A stretch of 64,000 bases of DNA, from the NCBI GenBank assembly GCA_039704465.1, contig JASFAU010000004.1, positions 310,001 through 374,000 on the forward strand, given 5' to 3'. This DNA is from Plasmodiophora brassicae (Eukaryota; Endomyxa; Phytomyxea; Plasmodiophorida; Plasmodiophoridae). The position numbers were made by a program, and so were the translations under genes. Shown here in pieces: positions 19,851 to 30,439 of the stretch; the first letter of the stretch is position 1, and each line of letters opens with the position of its first letter. Below the pieces are notes generated by a model. It made no database searches. It had not been told where the DNA came from and was given only the letters and a program-made list of their open reading frames with translations.

Positions 19851-19947
19851 CGGGGCACCGGTGGACTTGACGTTACCCACACAAGCCACCGGTGCGCCAG
19901 GAATAGACCGCCCCGACGGGCGCGCTGGAAAACGGCGCCTCAAAGAC

Positions 19948-19989
19948 CGACGGCAGGCGGTCAACGCGTGAGTCAGTTGAACCCTGACA
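19948..19989. repeat. 42-bp repeat R2, copy 2
   Basis: One substitution from 15826-15867. It includes the stop of the frame that runs through the gypsy remnant, and may mark the beginning of its lost 3' LTR. Confidence 0.6.
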
Positions 19990-20064
19990 AGGTCCGCGAG
20001 CGGCGCGCGAGTCCCGCCTGGCGCAGGCCTGCAGTACTCAGATCCGTTGTTGCCGAGTGGAACC

Positions 20065-20697
20065 ATGCAGGTGCTCCTGGGTATTTCGCTGTGTGTGCTT
20101 CTGTTGACGTTTCGGACGGGCGGCGTCCTTGTTGCCGGTGTCGATTTCGAGGACGACTGCTGGGCCGACGTCAGTACCTTCTTCGACTTCGACGCCTTCG
20201 ACACCCATCAACTTGTTGGTGCGGGTATAGGTGGTGCCGCCACAGACCAACTGGGGGCAGCCGTTTCCCGCATGGGCACCGAGACCTGTCCAGACGACGA
20301 ATACGTTGGCCGGCACGATTCTCTGCATGACAATGTGAATCCCGATTTGGAGATTCCCCCGACGAACCAGCCAGCCTCGATTCAGCACCCAAATATGCCC
20401 AGTCAAGCAGCATCCTCACGCACGCTTGCAGGAAACGGCAATCCACAGCAATGCCAGTACTGTCAGCAAACGTATGTGAACGTCGCCTCATGCATAGAAC
20501 ACGAGAGGGCCTCATGTATAGCGCGAGAACCAATCCCTGGCTCAATATTAACCCCCAGTGAAGAAGGCTACTCCGTCTTACAATGCCGAACTTGCAAGCA
20601 GCAGTGTAAAACCAAAGAAGGATTTCGTCATCATCAGCTCCGGTGTCGGGGGCGTGTTGAACGCCGAACAAATTCAAGAGTACTACGTGCCGTCTAA
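20065..20697 (+). CDS. Predicted secreted protein with two C2HC zinc-finger-like motifs
   Basis: The ATG at 20065 gives 210 aa (an in-frame ATG-less extension to 20047 exists). Residues 1-25 are a clear signal peptide (MQVLLGISLCVLLLTF ... GVLVAG). The mature part begins acidic (VDFEDDCWADVSTFFDFD). Near residues 127-149 is CQYCQQTYVNVASCIEHERA plus SC, and near 170-193 CRTCKQQCKTKEGFRHHQ plus LRC: two C-x2-C ... H-x4-C-type fingers. Zinc fingers are usually intracellular, so a secreted protein carrying them is a candidate effector delivered to host cells; that is inference. The last 15 residues may be altered by an unrecognised intron. Flanked by repeats on both sides. Confidence 0.6.
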   Translation: MQVLLGISLCVLLLTFRTGGVLVAGVDFEDDCWADVSTFFDFDAFDTHQLVGAGIGGAATDQLGAAVSRMGTETCPDDEYVGRHDSLHDNVNPDLEIPPTNQPASIQHPNMPSQAASSRTLAGNGNPQQCQYCQQTYVNVASCIEHERASCIAREPIPGSILTPSEEGYSVLQCRTCKQQCKTKEGFRHHQLRCRGRVERRTNSRVLRAV

Positions 20698-20976
20698 CTT
20701 AGCCTTCCTCTCCTGTACCCGCTTGTCCCGCTTCTGTCCCACATCTGTTAACAATACAATTTGCCTGGAATTGATGCCTGCAGCGCACGGTGATTGACGA
20801 CCTATTGTACGAGTGTTTGATGGACATTACGGGTCGGTTTGAATACCACACCAAGATGGCAATAAGTATTATATGTGCAGATCAACTGTTCTAGTCATTG
20901 ACGTTACCTCAAAGGTGGGGAAGGGGGATGACATTGGGTCGCATTGGTGACAATTCGGGGCCGTCGGGCCAGTACG
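20698..20976. other. Spacer with a dispersed-repeat piece
   Basis: Positions about 20735-20840 (ACAATACAATTTGCCTGG ... GGTGATTGACGACC) resemble 31548-31650 and, inverted, 30120-30250, which flank the SKP1-ankyrin duplication. No gene seen. Confidence 0.5.
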
Positions 20977-22419
20977 TCATGCCGGCCATGTACCGAGAAG
21001 CGCCAAGATTTTCAAGCGGCGGCGATGGCCCTCACTGGTTCCGGCGCTGTAACCCCAGGCAAGGTCGGCTGCTGTCCGCTGGTCCCCGCCTCGTAACGCC
21101 GGATTGATCCCCGGCGCCTGTAACAGCAACCTGACGGCCTTGAAATTGTTGTGCTGAGCAGCCAGGTGCAACGGCGTCCTGAGCAGGAAGTCGCGAGCGT
21201 TAACGTCAACCCCGGGCGTATTCAGCACGGCCTTGATGAACCACGACGGGGTCGGTGCCGACCAATCCAGGTACGTGTGCAAAGGCGTACGCTGGATGCT
21301 ATCGCCCGCGTTCACGTTGATCCCGGGCATGGAGAGCAGCCGTTGAATGGTACGAGGGTCGATCATACCACGTTGCGCTTCCCGGGCAGCCAGGTGCAGC
21401 GGTGTCCTGTCCGTCGGAAGCGCGTCGACATCGATTCCAGTAGCATTGAGCAGCAAGGCCACGATGTCGTGATTGACAGGGACCAGCGACGGCTGGGGAA
21501 CCAACAGGCTATTGCGCCAAGCACACATCGCCGTTTGCAATGGGGTCGACTCTGCATACATTGACCTGGCATTAACGTTGATCCCGCGGACACTCAGTAG
21601 CAGAGCGACCATGTCCTGGCGATCAGCTCGGACTGCCCAGTGAAGGGGCGTCTGCCGGTGGATGTCCAGCACATTGACGTTGACCCCGGGAAGGCACAGC
21701 AGGAACGCCATCAACTCCGGTTCGCCATCGGCGTATGCGACCCAGTGCAGCAATTTCAATCCGTCGGCCCACATCGCGTTGTTGATCATGGAGCCTGCGA
21801 CCCTCTCTACAACAATGGCATCACGGATCTGATTCGCAACCGCCTTCTGATGATCGGTTTGGGCGATGCGGCACAGTCGGGCAACGACGTTCATAACAAA
21901 TTCGAGGGCGGCAGCCGGCACGTCCGGGGACGCTGCTAAGCGATGCCAGTCGACGTCGAGAGACGCGACCGCGACCGGGAACGAGCGCATATCGAGGTAC
22001 CACGAGGCCGCCAGCGCCCTGCCGACCGTGTCGGCGTCCATCCAGGACATCTGGGATCTGACCCATTCGTCAGCGTGCCCGACCTATAGGCAAACGCGTA
22101 ACTCAGCAGTGGATCGTACAGGAACTTGGGCCGATATAGATACGTTGCCCACTGCGGTCGCGTTCATGAAGCCAGCGAGCAGCTGTAACTCGCGACTGGC
22201 GATCGCGGGCATGGGAACCGGAACACGGTCTTCGCCGCCGATATCAACCAGGTACATACGCAGCAGGCCTGAATGGGCGACGGCCGACGACGAGTCCACT
22301 TCAATGTCGACGCCATCGCCGGAGCGCAACGTCAGAGCGTGAACGGCCCCGGAGACGAGCAGGATCGCGACAAGGCCACACACCGGGCCACCGACCCGAA
22401 CGGGATCGACGATGCTCAT
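20977..22419 (-). CDS. Secreted SKP1-like / ankyrin-repeat protein (copy ANK1)
   Basis: Exons 22419..22144 and 22083..20977 give 460 aa. The signal peptide is followed by a SKP1-like domain: LTLRSGDGVDIEVDSS, a short helix, ELQLLAGFMNAT, then after splicing EWVRSQMSWMDADTVGRALA, which parallels the SKP1 VWDQEF...LILAANYL helices. About seven ankyrin repeats follow (RQTPLHWAVRADRQDMV, RTPLHLAAREAQ, RTPLHLAAQHNNFKAV). The 60-nt intron 22084..22143 ends CTATAG, giving an in-frame TAG if retained, unlike ANK2 and ANK3. The C-terminal SKP1 part that holds F-boxes is replaced by the repeats. Probably secreted; partner unknown. Confidence 0.85.
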
Positions 22420-23588
22420 ACCTGGATCGACGCCGGGCGCTGATCTGCTAGGACTGGGAATGCGCCCAGATATAGAAATCAGGCCACGGGATGATCAATG
22501 CCCCCAATGTGGGCTTGCGCATCATCACATTACCGCCATACGTGATACAATGTGGCGTGCGCTCATGGACATCGCGGGCGCCGGATGGAAGCTGGTGGGT
22601 GTGGATCTCATGCACGTCCACATGCTCAACACCGATGCGAACCGAATCCGTCAGTGCCGCCGGTCAAACCGGATTGCTGCCGGCAAACGTATGTGTATCT
22701 ACGTACACAACCATGAATGAGCGGCAAGGTATTCAGATGCCTAGACCGGTCGAACTGTGGACGCGACATGGGTTCAGGCGCCCAGATCGGCGTCTGCTCG
22801 TCACCGACGTCAGAGATTCGGCGCCTGACCTGATCATTCGCGGAGTCCAACCCAGAGCGCCGACAGTCATGGGGACCCCCCTGTCGCAATGAGAACAGAT
22901 GATGTCGAGCTGTGGCTCCAGAAGCCAGACGGCCCCCATTGTCCCGCTCCCCTGCACGATCGTGTCGGCGCCGTCGATCCTGGTGCGCGTTGACGGGGCG
23001 ATCAGAGAGCCAGGTAGATGTGGAACAGACCGTTCCCGCTGCTCATGTGTGCTGCGCGGAACAGCGGCACCGATCGGAAATGCAGGTCGTTGTCGACATA
23101 TCGGCGGCGCCGCTCGTGTTCCCGTCTGCTAGGATCACTCTTGACCACCACGCTAACGATGGGCCGCTGTGACCTGCCCTGTCGCGGCAATCAGCCCAGG
23201 GAATATGCCACACTCCGATGCGTCTGACGACGTCCCGTCCTCTTGCTGGTTGTGCATGAATAGTCGTGGGCTTCTTCTACGAGGGCGCAGATCGGCTACG
23301 TACCTTTTCTGCCAGACATGACGTTCCGCGTCGAAGGCGCATAGAGCCCGGGAACGCCCTGTCGTGATCCCGTTCGGAACGGCCATCCGTATCAAGTACG
23401 GGTCCAGCACCATGAGACTCAGCGTGTATCGGCCCCGGGCCGGTAATCCGCCAGGCACGTCTGGGAGCAGGTGGACGCGTCGCCAGCGCATGGTGGTATA
23501 CAAGCTGGCTCTAGCCGGTGCAAGACTAAGCTCCGACTTGAAGGCAAGCTCCCAGATGTCATGGCGTGCCGGGCAGGGTCGACACGGT
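22420..23588 (-). other. Unassigned 1.17-kb region, possible multi-exon minus-strand gene
   Basis: The first 80 bp (22420-22500) is a conserved 5' flank shared with ANK2 and ANK3. Beyond it minus-strand frames look partly coding (LDPYLIRMAVPNGITTGRS, then LRPRRRSPRLFMHNQQED, and in another frame VSVVVKSDPSRREHERRRR) and could be exons of one gene, but no joint could be fixed and no family is recognised. Confidence 0.3.
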
Positions 23589-26497
23589 CTACTGTATTCT
23601 ATGAGCCCGCCCGGAGCACCCATGCTCCGACGTCTGGTGCTCATCATAGTCGTTGATTCGGGTCAGCGTGGCCACCATCAGACGGCGAATCGCGCTGGGC
23701 ATGGGCGCGCCCGGGAACCGCCGCTGGGCGATCGCCATGATCGCCTCGCAGAACAGCTCGAACGTCATGATGCGCCCCGCCCGGTTGCTGGAGGCCACCA
23801 CCGGTTCGATCAGAACGACAATCTGTGGCGGGCGCGCCGCCCGACTCGACTCGGGCCGTACCTGGCTGATCTGGAGACGATGGACCTGCTGTGTCTGGCG
23901 GTGGCCTGGGTGATCTGCAGGAACAGCAGGTCGGCGTCGGCTCGGGAGAACCCGCCACGTCGGCTGGTCAGCTGGCACGCCGACAGCAACCTGAGGAACT
24001 TGCTGGACGACCAGACCATGGCGTTGTCGCCACCGGCAACCATCTTGAACAGTCGCCAGGCGCTCAGGTTGCTGGTCGCGATCAGCTCGTCCGTCGTGAT
24101 CGGCGTCCTCGGCCTCAGGAGCGACGACGATGCGCGCGTCGTTCGACCGTACGCCCCCTCCAGCGCCAGCATCTCGCTCCTCAGCAGGCGACCCACCTGC
24201 ACTGCCGGTGATCAGCGCGCCGCCCCCCATTAACGGCACGAGCGGGCCGGGGCGCCTACCTCCTTCTGCATGTCGAGCTCGACTTGCGCTCGGGTGACGG
24301 GCTCGAAGATGGCCAGGGCCGACGCGATCCGCTGTCGTGCCGCGCGTCGCATCGTGGTCTTGCTGGTCAGGAACCGCTCGAACAGGTCCGGGTCGCTGTC
24401 CTGCCCCTGCAATGCGTCGTGGGCGTTGCGAACGCGCTCCCGTCGTATCTCGGCGCGCAGCTCCCGGCGCCACTGGTCCACTTCCTGGAACGGTCGCCCG
24501 GCCAACGGCACCTTCAGCAGGCACAGGTCGGCGTACGTCGCATCCCTCTCCGGCAGCAACTCAATGACGCCCATGGCGCCGAGCGCGCCCCGGAACGGTT
24601 CCGACCGATCCGGGGCAGCGACGGGCGCCGCGTCGCCAACGACGACAGGCCGGGTGCCGACCTGGAGCATCCCCTCCATGTCCTTCATGAACAGGGTCCT
24701 GTTCGCGTCGCCCGGGCGTCGTCGCTCGCAAACCTTCCACACCTGAACGGCAAACGTCAGTCGTGGGACGCCCTCTGTTCTGGTATGGGTGTGCCCGACC
24801 CGGGCAAGGTGTTTCTTGTCGGACGGGGCGCTCGAGCACGTGCCCGGAGCGGTTGCCGCGGGCGCCGACGATGGCTTGGTGTGTCCGAGGACCTGGAGGA
24901 TCTCCATGGTCTTCTCGATGACGGCGAATTTGATGGTGGCGTCGACGGGCGACCCCGTGCTGAAGCTGGGCGACGAGTTCACTTCGAGCAGCCACAGCTT
25001 CAGGTGGGCGTCCATCAGGATGTCGAACCCGACCAGGTGGAACCCGCGGCAGTCGACGTCGCTCTGCCCGTCATCGTCGAACGCGGCTTGGTACGACCCC
25101 CACATGGCGGGCCACATCGCGATCAGTGTCTTCGTGACGATGTCGGCGACCTGCCGCCAGAACGCGTCCGGGTCAACGGCGTACCCGCGATGTTGCAACT
25201 GGTGCAGGACGGTCGAGATCGTCCTCTTGCTGGACGAATCGTCCGGGGGCGACTCGCCTTCCGGCGCGCGGAACGCGGTCGACTCCTTGTTCAATGAATA
25301 GTTCGTCAGGTGCATGAACATCCTGGACAGGTTCGCGTCGGTCGGCGCCTGGTACGGTTCCGTGGCGAACCGCGCCAGGCCGTCCTTGAAGAGGAAGGCG
25401 CGCAACGGGTCCAGGTCCTCGACCAGCACATAGACGCGCATGTCCCATTTGAGGCCGTCGACCAGCAGCGGCCTGTCGATGTACCGCTGCACGACGACGC
25501 CCTGGTCGGCCTTGAGGCGACGGATCGAGTCCCACTTCTGCACCAGGCGGATATGGCGACCCTGGAGGCCGGACGTCGGCTTGACGATGTAGGTGGCCTG
25601 CGGCGCCTGGCGCATGGCCTTCTCGCAGGCGATCCGGTCCTGCGGGAGCTCCCAGGTCGGCGGCACGAACGCGAACGCGTCGGATGCGAACATGCGCCGG
25701 TGCAGGTTCAGCAGTTTCGCCAGCGACGACTTGGTGACGATCGCATGCATCTGCGGCAGGTGGTTGACGCGCTGGTGCGGGAGCAGGCGCGCGTAGATGC
25801 CCGACTGGCTGTGGTCGGTCCAGACGATCTCGGATTTGGCCATGTCGGCGTAGGGCACCTCGCAGATCTGGTCCGGGTGCCGCCGGAGCAGGTTCCGCAC
25901 TGGGTACGTCAGACAGATTGGGTCGGGCGCGCGCGCGCACGTGTGCTTACAAATGTCCCGAGCGGCGCTGTGGCACTTGGAGATGCAGACGCCGATCGGC
26001 TGCCCGCCGCCCTTCTTCATATCGACAATGTCGGAGAACGACGGCAGGCGGCGACTGACAAGCGCGGACGAGGACGCCGAGCGGGCTAATCGCGATGTCG
26101 ACTGCTGCCCAGCTGGGCAGCGGTTCGATTCGGTGCCGATCGAGGGCAGAAGACTTGCGACGTTGGACTTGGAGCGTTCCAAGGGGCTACTGGAAGGATT
26201 AGGCAGCGAACGTGGCCGCCGGACCGGGTCCCTGATGAGCACCCCTGCTTCGTCGTTAAGAAGGTGATCGGCCGTGGCGATTGACTTCTGGAGCGACAGC
26301 AGTATGGGCTCGTCGCTGCTGGCAATGGGTGCCCGTGGCGCCAGTGCTGACGGCGACTTCCATAACCGATGACGGACAGCCAGCAGATCCTCGTCGACGG
26401 GACCGCGTTGCTGTAGAACGTGAACAAGCGCCGAGGTTTGGACCCGATACAGATCCAGGGTGACGCCATGATCGACGTCGGCGGCGGCGCCGCCCAT
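23589..26497 (-). CDS. Tubulin tyrosine ligase-like enzyme fused to a p25-alpha (TPPP-like) domain
   Basis: Exons 26497..24260, 24196..23862 and 23787..23589 give 923 aa. The TTL domain (residues about 220-560) shows YIVKPTSGLQGRHI, GVVVQRYIDRPLLVDGLKWD, HLTNYSLNK and LKLWLLEVNSSPSF, the ATP-grasp motifs of TTLL polyglutamylases/glycylases. The first exon then runs to QVELDMQKE and a 63-nt intron (24197..24259, with an internal TAA) joins VGRLLRSEML. A TPPP/p25-alpha-like domain follows: AWRLFKMVAGGDN, FSRADADLLFLQI and, after a second intron (23788..23861), IMTFELFCEAIMAIAQRRF. TPPP proteins bundle microtubules, so the fusion couples tubulin modification with binding. The 3' acceptor of intron 2 has alternatives; the first joint is firm. 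Confidence 0.82.
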
Positions 26498-26674
26498 CAA
26501 CGGTGGTGATGCCCGGTGACGTTAACGCCGATCCATTAGAAGACGCTCGGCGAGCCCGCCTCGTACCCGGCTGCGATCAAACCCGGGTACGCGTGCTTTA
26601 ACTTTGGCGCTGTTCGACGAGGACGCAGGAAGTGCGCGCGCGACGGAATAACTTTGGCGGAGCAAAAAAACGAA

Positions 26675-26747
26675 TCGCTCGGCCACGCTTCGATCGTGGG
26701 ACCTATGGGTTATGGGCCCATCGCTCTTCCTACTGAGCTACCAAGCG
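26675..26747 (-). tRNA. tRNA-Met(CAT), initiator type
   Basis: Reading the minus strand from 26747, a full 73-nt cloverleaf forms: 7-bp acceptor stem CGCTTGG/CCGAGCG (one G-U), D-stem GCTC/GAGC, anticodon stem ATGGG/CCCAT with loop CCCATAA, five-base variable loop, T-stem CCACG/CGTGG and discriminator A. A run of seven T follows closely (Pol III terminator). Three G-C pairs flanking the anticodon loop and A54 in the T-loop (ATCGAAG) are initiator traits, but the first pair is C1-G72 rather than the A1-U72 expected of eukaryotic initiators, and position 60 is G. Confidence 0.92.
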
Positions 26748-27040
26748 CAACTGCGATTGCAGTCCCGTCGTGGGACTCTTTAGTGCATTCATCAGGTGTG
26801 ACATCGTAGCGGCGCCTTGCGGCGCGCAAAATCGAGAGGCCGCCCGCAGCGGACTGCCGCAGGTGCAGTCGCGGGGGGCGAGTCGTCGTGACTCGTGCTG
26901 CAGCGCAGTGCAGTGCAGTTGCCGCTGCCCCATGGTATGACATCAGGTCGGGCGTGCGTTGCGACTGCAACAGCGCGGGCTTTTCTCTTCGTGGAGCGCG
27001 CGCTTCAATTTGAGGTGACGTCGTTCTGATCGATGGGCGC

Positions 27041-27871
27041 ATGTCAGGTTGGGTCAGTGACGACGGCGCCGATGCGAGCGACGTCGCCGCGCACCTGCGC
27101 CGGGCCCGGCACGCCCAGCGGTACCCGCCCATGCAGGTGATCGGCGACGATGTCGACGGCATGGAGATCGACGGCGCCCTGCAGGTGACCGATGTCGTGC
27201 AGGACGCGATCCAGGAGGAGATCCGCCTGCTGCGGGTGCGCCCGCACGACGACCACGTCGACGTCGGCGCACTGCCCATGGCCCATCCGACCGACGCCGC
27301 CGACATCGCCATCCGCCTCGTCGTTGATACGAACTTCCTCCTCGGACACCTTCGCTGGATGTCCAGCATCAAACCGGTGCTGGTCGCCCACAACGTTGCG
27401 TTTCTCGTGCCGTACGTGGTCATGCAAGAACTGGACGCACTGAAGGTTCGTCGGTTTGCCGTTTCGTTCGAATGTTTGGAACGCAGCGACGTATCTGACG
27501 GACGAATGCAGGGTTCGGAGCGTCTCCACTGCGGTTCGATGTCGACCGGGTCGTTGGCGCGTCAGGCGATTCGTCAGCTGCATCAGTGGATGCGCGTGGG
27601 TGATCGCGCCGTGCATGGGCAGATGCTGACGCAGCGTTTGAACGCCTCGGGTGCCGTCCTGGGCAACGACGACGAGGTGCTGGCGTGCTGCCTCTGGTTC
27701 CACCTGCGCCAGTGCCGTGTCGTCCTTCTGTCGAACGATATGAACCTGTGCGTCAAGGCCATGGCCAACCGGGTTCCGACTCTCAGCCGCACGGACGGGT
27801 TCGACCTGGGCCCCGACGCGGATCAGGGCGCTCTCATTGACCATCTGTTCAACCTGACGGCAATGTCCTGA
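27041..27871 (+). CDS. Swt1-type PIN-domain endoribonuclease
   Basis: The ATG at 27041; exons 27041..27445 and 27512..27871 give 254 aa. Core motifs are VVDTNFLLGHL (first catalytic Asp), VPYVVMQELDALK, ASGAVLGNDDEVLACCL and VVLLSNDMNLCVKA (later acidic residues). Arrangement and the QELD motif fit the PIN domain of Swt1/SWT1, an mRNA surveillance nuclease at nuclear pores. The 66-nt intron 27446..27511 is stopless and in frame, so retention would add 22 residues; splicing is preferred because it restores ELDALK followed by GSERLH. A TGACGTC site lies 26 bp upstream of the ATG. Confidence 0.78.
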   Translation: MSGWVSDDGADASDVAAHLRRARHAQRYPPMQVIGDDVDGMEIDGALQVTDVVQDAIQEEIRLLRVRPHDDHVDVGALPMAHPTDAADIAIRLVVDTNFLLGHLRWMSSIKPVLVAHNVAFLVPYVVMQELDALKVRRFAVSFECLERSDVSDGRMQGSERLHCGSMSTGSLARQAIRQLHQWMRVGDRAVHGQMLTQRLNASGAVLGNDDEVLACCLWFHLRQCRVVLLSNDMNLCVKAMANRVPTLSRTDGFDLGPDADQGALIDHLFNLTAMS

Positions 27872-27879
27872 CCGGTAAG

Positions 27880-28390
27880 AGGTGCAACGCTGTATCGCCG
27901 GGGCACTCATTCGTGACGTCTGCAGCACCAACGCTGCCTGTCCACTTCGAGGCATGCGCCGGACAGCGGTCCAGTGCCGTTCCTCCGGATGGAACCGAGG
28001 GGCGTATTCTAAGTTGCCGGTCCTGTGTGATGGTCTTGCGGTCCGAGGGTCGGAAACGACGAGCAACGACGACAATGGTAAAGTGGAAAGCGCGGACGGC
28101 GATCTCGCTGAAGGTGACGTCCGGGACGGTGGCCATGGATCTCCACGCCAAGCAGACGTAAATCGGCGCGACCGCCTGCGACCAGATGCCGTTGAATGTG
28201 CGGTAAACGAGCAGGATACCCAGGGAAACTGCCATGGCATGCAGATGCCGACCCCCGGCTCAGGGGAACGTTTGCAGCCCGGCCAGTGACGACGATGCAG
28301 GACCTGGGCCAGTGTCAACAGTTTGACACGCTTCGATATTGCCCGGTCATTGCTGCGATACGCCGGTTGGCCAGTACACTTGCCGGCTAC
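27880..28390. repeat. Duplicated segment D1, copy 1 (related to about 30440-30910)
   Basis: The minus strand reads LGILLVYRTFNGIWS, VAPIYVCLAWRSMATVPD and RRFRPSDRKTI; the copy at 30440-30910 reads IYVCLAWRSMATAPD and other matching blocks with small indels. Both sit just 3' of a SKP1-ankyrin 3' end. A conserved hydrophobic peptide suggests a derived exon, but frames are broken and no product is claimed. Confidence 0.65.
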
Positions 28391-28466
28391 GAATAATAAT
28401 TAGGATAGAGCAGAAAAGCAGTATTGACGTTTACGATGCGAATGTTGCCAAATACCGACAGCGTCG

Positions 28467-29969
28467 TCAGCTGGCAGCAGCTGGGCCATGCCTAGCGAGG
28501 AGCGCCATGATCTTGGAGCGGAGTCGCCGGTCCTCGCTGGTTCTGGCGCTGTAACTCCAGGCAAGGTCGGCTGCTGTCCGCTGGTCCCCGCCTCGTAACG
28601 CCGGATTGATCCCCGGCGCCTGTAACAGCGACTCGATGGCCTCGAAATGTTTGTGCACAGTAGCCAGGTGCAACGGCGCCCTGAGCAGGAGGTCGCGAGC
28701 GTTGACGTCGACCCCGGGCGCATTCAGCAAGGCCTCGAGGAACCACAGCGGGAATGGTGCAGACCGATCCACGAGCGTGTGCGATGAAATATCCAAGAAG
28801 GTGTGCAAAGGCGTGCGCTGGTGGTCATCGACAGCGTTCACGTTGATCCCAGGCATAGAGAGCAGCCGCTCAACGGTAAGGTCGTTGATCATACCACGAA
28901 GCGCTTCAATGGCAGCCAGATGCAGCGGTGTCTCGCCATTAGCTGAAGGCACGTTGACACTGACTCCAGGAGCGTTCAGCAGCAGGTCGACGATGTCGTG
29001 GCTGACCATGATCAGTGCCAGCTCGGGAATCACAGTGCTGGGCCTCGCCGTGCAGTACCGCATAGAGGACAGCGCCATATGCAACGCTGTCGCCCGACCT
29101 GATTCCGCATTAACATCAATGTTGGGGGTGCTCAGCAGTAGAGCGACCATGTCCTGGCGATCAGCTCGGACGGCCCAGTGCAGGGGCGTCTGCCGATGGA
29201 TGTCCCGCACATTGGGGTCGACCCCGGAAAGGCGAAGCAGACACGACATCAACTTGCGATTGCCATGGCATGCGACCCAGTGCAGCAACTTCAATCCGTC
29301 GGCCCACATCGCGTTGTTGATCACAGAGCTGGCGCGCGTCACATTCGCAGCCGCAAGGGCATCACGGATCTGGTCCACGATCGCTTTCTGACCTGTGGTT
29401 CGCGCGAAGCGGCACAGCCGGACGGCGTTCGTGATGAATTTGAGGGCAGAATTCACGTCCGGCCGGTACGCTGCTACGCGATACCAGTCGACGTCGAGAG
29501 ACACGACCGCGACCAGGAACGCGCGCATCTCGAGGTACAACGAGGCCGCCAGCACCCTGCCGACCGTGTCGGCGTCCATCCAGGACATCTGGGAAGTGAC
29601 CCATTCGCCAGCGTGCCCGATCTGTAGGCAAACGCGCAACAGTGAGTAATGGATCAACGGGAGATGGTGCCGATATGGTACGTCGGTCGGTGCGGTGTCG
29701 TGCATGAACCGGACGAGGTGCTGTAATTCGGGGCTGGCGACGTTTAGGGCGATGGGATCAACCGCAATACCGTCTTGCGTGTCGGGGCCGACCAGGTGTT
29801 TCCGCAGCAGACCTGAATGGGCGACGGCTGCCGACGAGTCGACTTCAACGTCGACGCCATCGCTGGAGCGCAACGTCAGAGCGTGAGCGGCCCCGGAGAC
29901 GAGCAGGATCGCGACAAGGCCGCAGTACACTGCCGGGCGACCCATACGAACGGGGTCGACGATGCGCAT
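28467..29969 (-). CDS. Secreted SKP1-like / ankyrin-repeat protein (copy ANK2)
   Basis: Exons 29969..29682 and 29621..28467 give 480 aa, or 500 aa if the 60-nt stopless intron 29622..29681 (GTACCA...CTACAG) is retained. The signal peptide has core YCGLVAILLVSGAAHA. Then come a SKP1-like domain (LTLRSSDGVDVEVDSSAAV, ELQHLVRFMHDT, EWVTSQMSWMDADTVG) and about seven ankyrin repeats, including RQTPLHWAVRADRQDMV and NGETPLHLAAIEALRGM. Nearly identical to ANK3 and about as complete. The 5' flank also encodes a second signal-peptide-like frame (ACLTTLLILFLGAFPSC), shared with ANK3, which may be leader or an upstream exon. Confidence 0.87.
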   Translation of the reverse strand: MRIVDPVRMGRPAVYCGLVAILLVSGAAHALTLRSSDGVDVEVDSSAAVAHSGLLRKHLVGPDTQDGIAVDPIALNVASPELQHLVRFMHDTAPTDVPYRHHLPLIHYSLLRVCLQIGHAGEWVTSQMSWMDADTVGRVLAASLYLEMRAFLVAVVSLDVDWYRVAAYRPDVNSALKFITNAVRLCRFARTTGQKAIVDQIRDALAAANVTRASSVINNAMWADGLKLLHWVACHGNRKLMSCLLRLSGVDPNVRDIHRQTPLHWAVRADRQDMVALLLSTPNIDVNAESGRATALHMALSSMRYCTARPSTVIPELALIMVSHDIVDLLLNAPGVSVNVPSANGETPLHLAAIEALRGMINDLTVERLLSMPGINVNAVDDHQRTPLHTFLDISSHTLVDRSAPFPLWFLEALLNAPGVDVNARDLLLRAPLHLATVHKHFEAIESLLQAPGINPALRGGDQRTAADLAWSYSARTSEDRRLRSKIMALLARHGPAAAS

Positions 29970-30439
29970 ACCTAGCTGGATCGACGCCGGGCGCTGACCC
30001 GCTGCTTGCCACGATGCAGGATGGGAATGCGCCCAGAAATAGAATCAGCAGTGTCGTCAAACACGCCGCGCGTTGCGAACGCGGCCTGGCCCTGTCTGCG
30101 CGGGCTGTGCGTGCCATGCGCGGCGCTGAACGGTAGTAATGCGAGAACCCGACCCGTAATGCCCACAAACAAACTGTTTGTACCATTGGACGTCAATCTC
30201 CAATTCGCGGTAGGCACCAATTGCAGGCAAAGTGTATTGCCAACAGATCTGGCGCGTTAGCGAGCCGCCCGATCGAGCCGGGAACGAAAGCCCTCGTCAC
30301 TGGCGGCACCTTTCGCCGCAGCCTGATGGGCGCCTTGCGAGCTGGAGCGGGGCAGCAGGAACGCCATCGAATTGCGATCGCCATATTGACATGCGACCCA
30401 GCTGTGCGGCACCTTCTCGCGTTGTTGATCACAGAGTTG

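Noticed and set aside
24197..24240. Separate p25-alpha gene starting at the ATG near 24231
   Set aside because: That ATG is in a different frame from the p25-alpha domain and lies within a well-formed 63-nt intron whose removal joins the TTLL frame to it in phase.
24284..26089. Long plus-strand frames opposite the TTLL gene
   Set aside because: Antisense to conserved TTL motifs; no homology and biased composition.
27880..28318. Membrane protein gene on the minus strand
   Set aside because: The hydrophobic peptide recurs in D1 copy 2 but both frames are broken by indels and lack starts; treated as duplicated debris.
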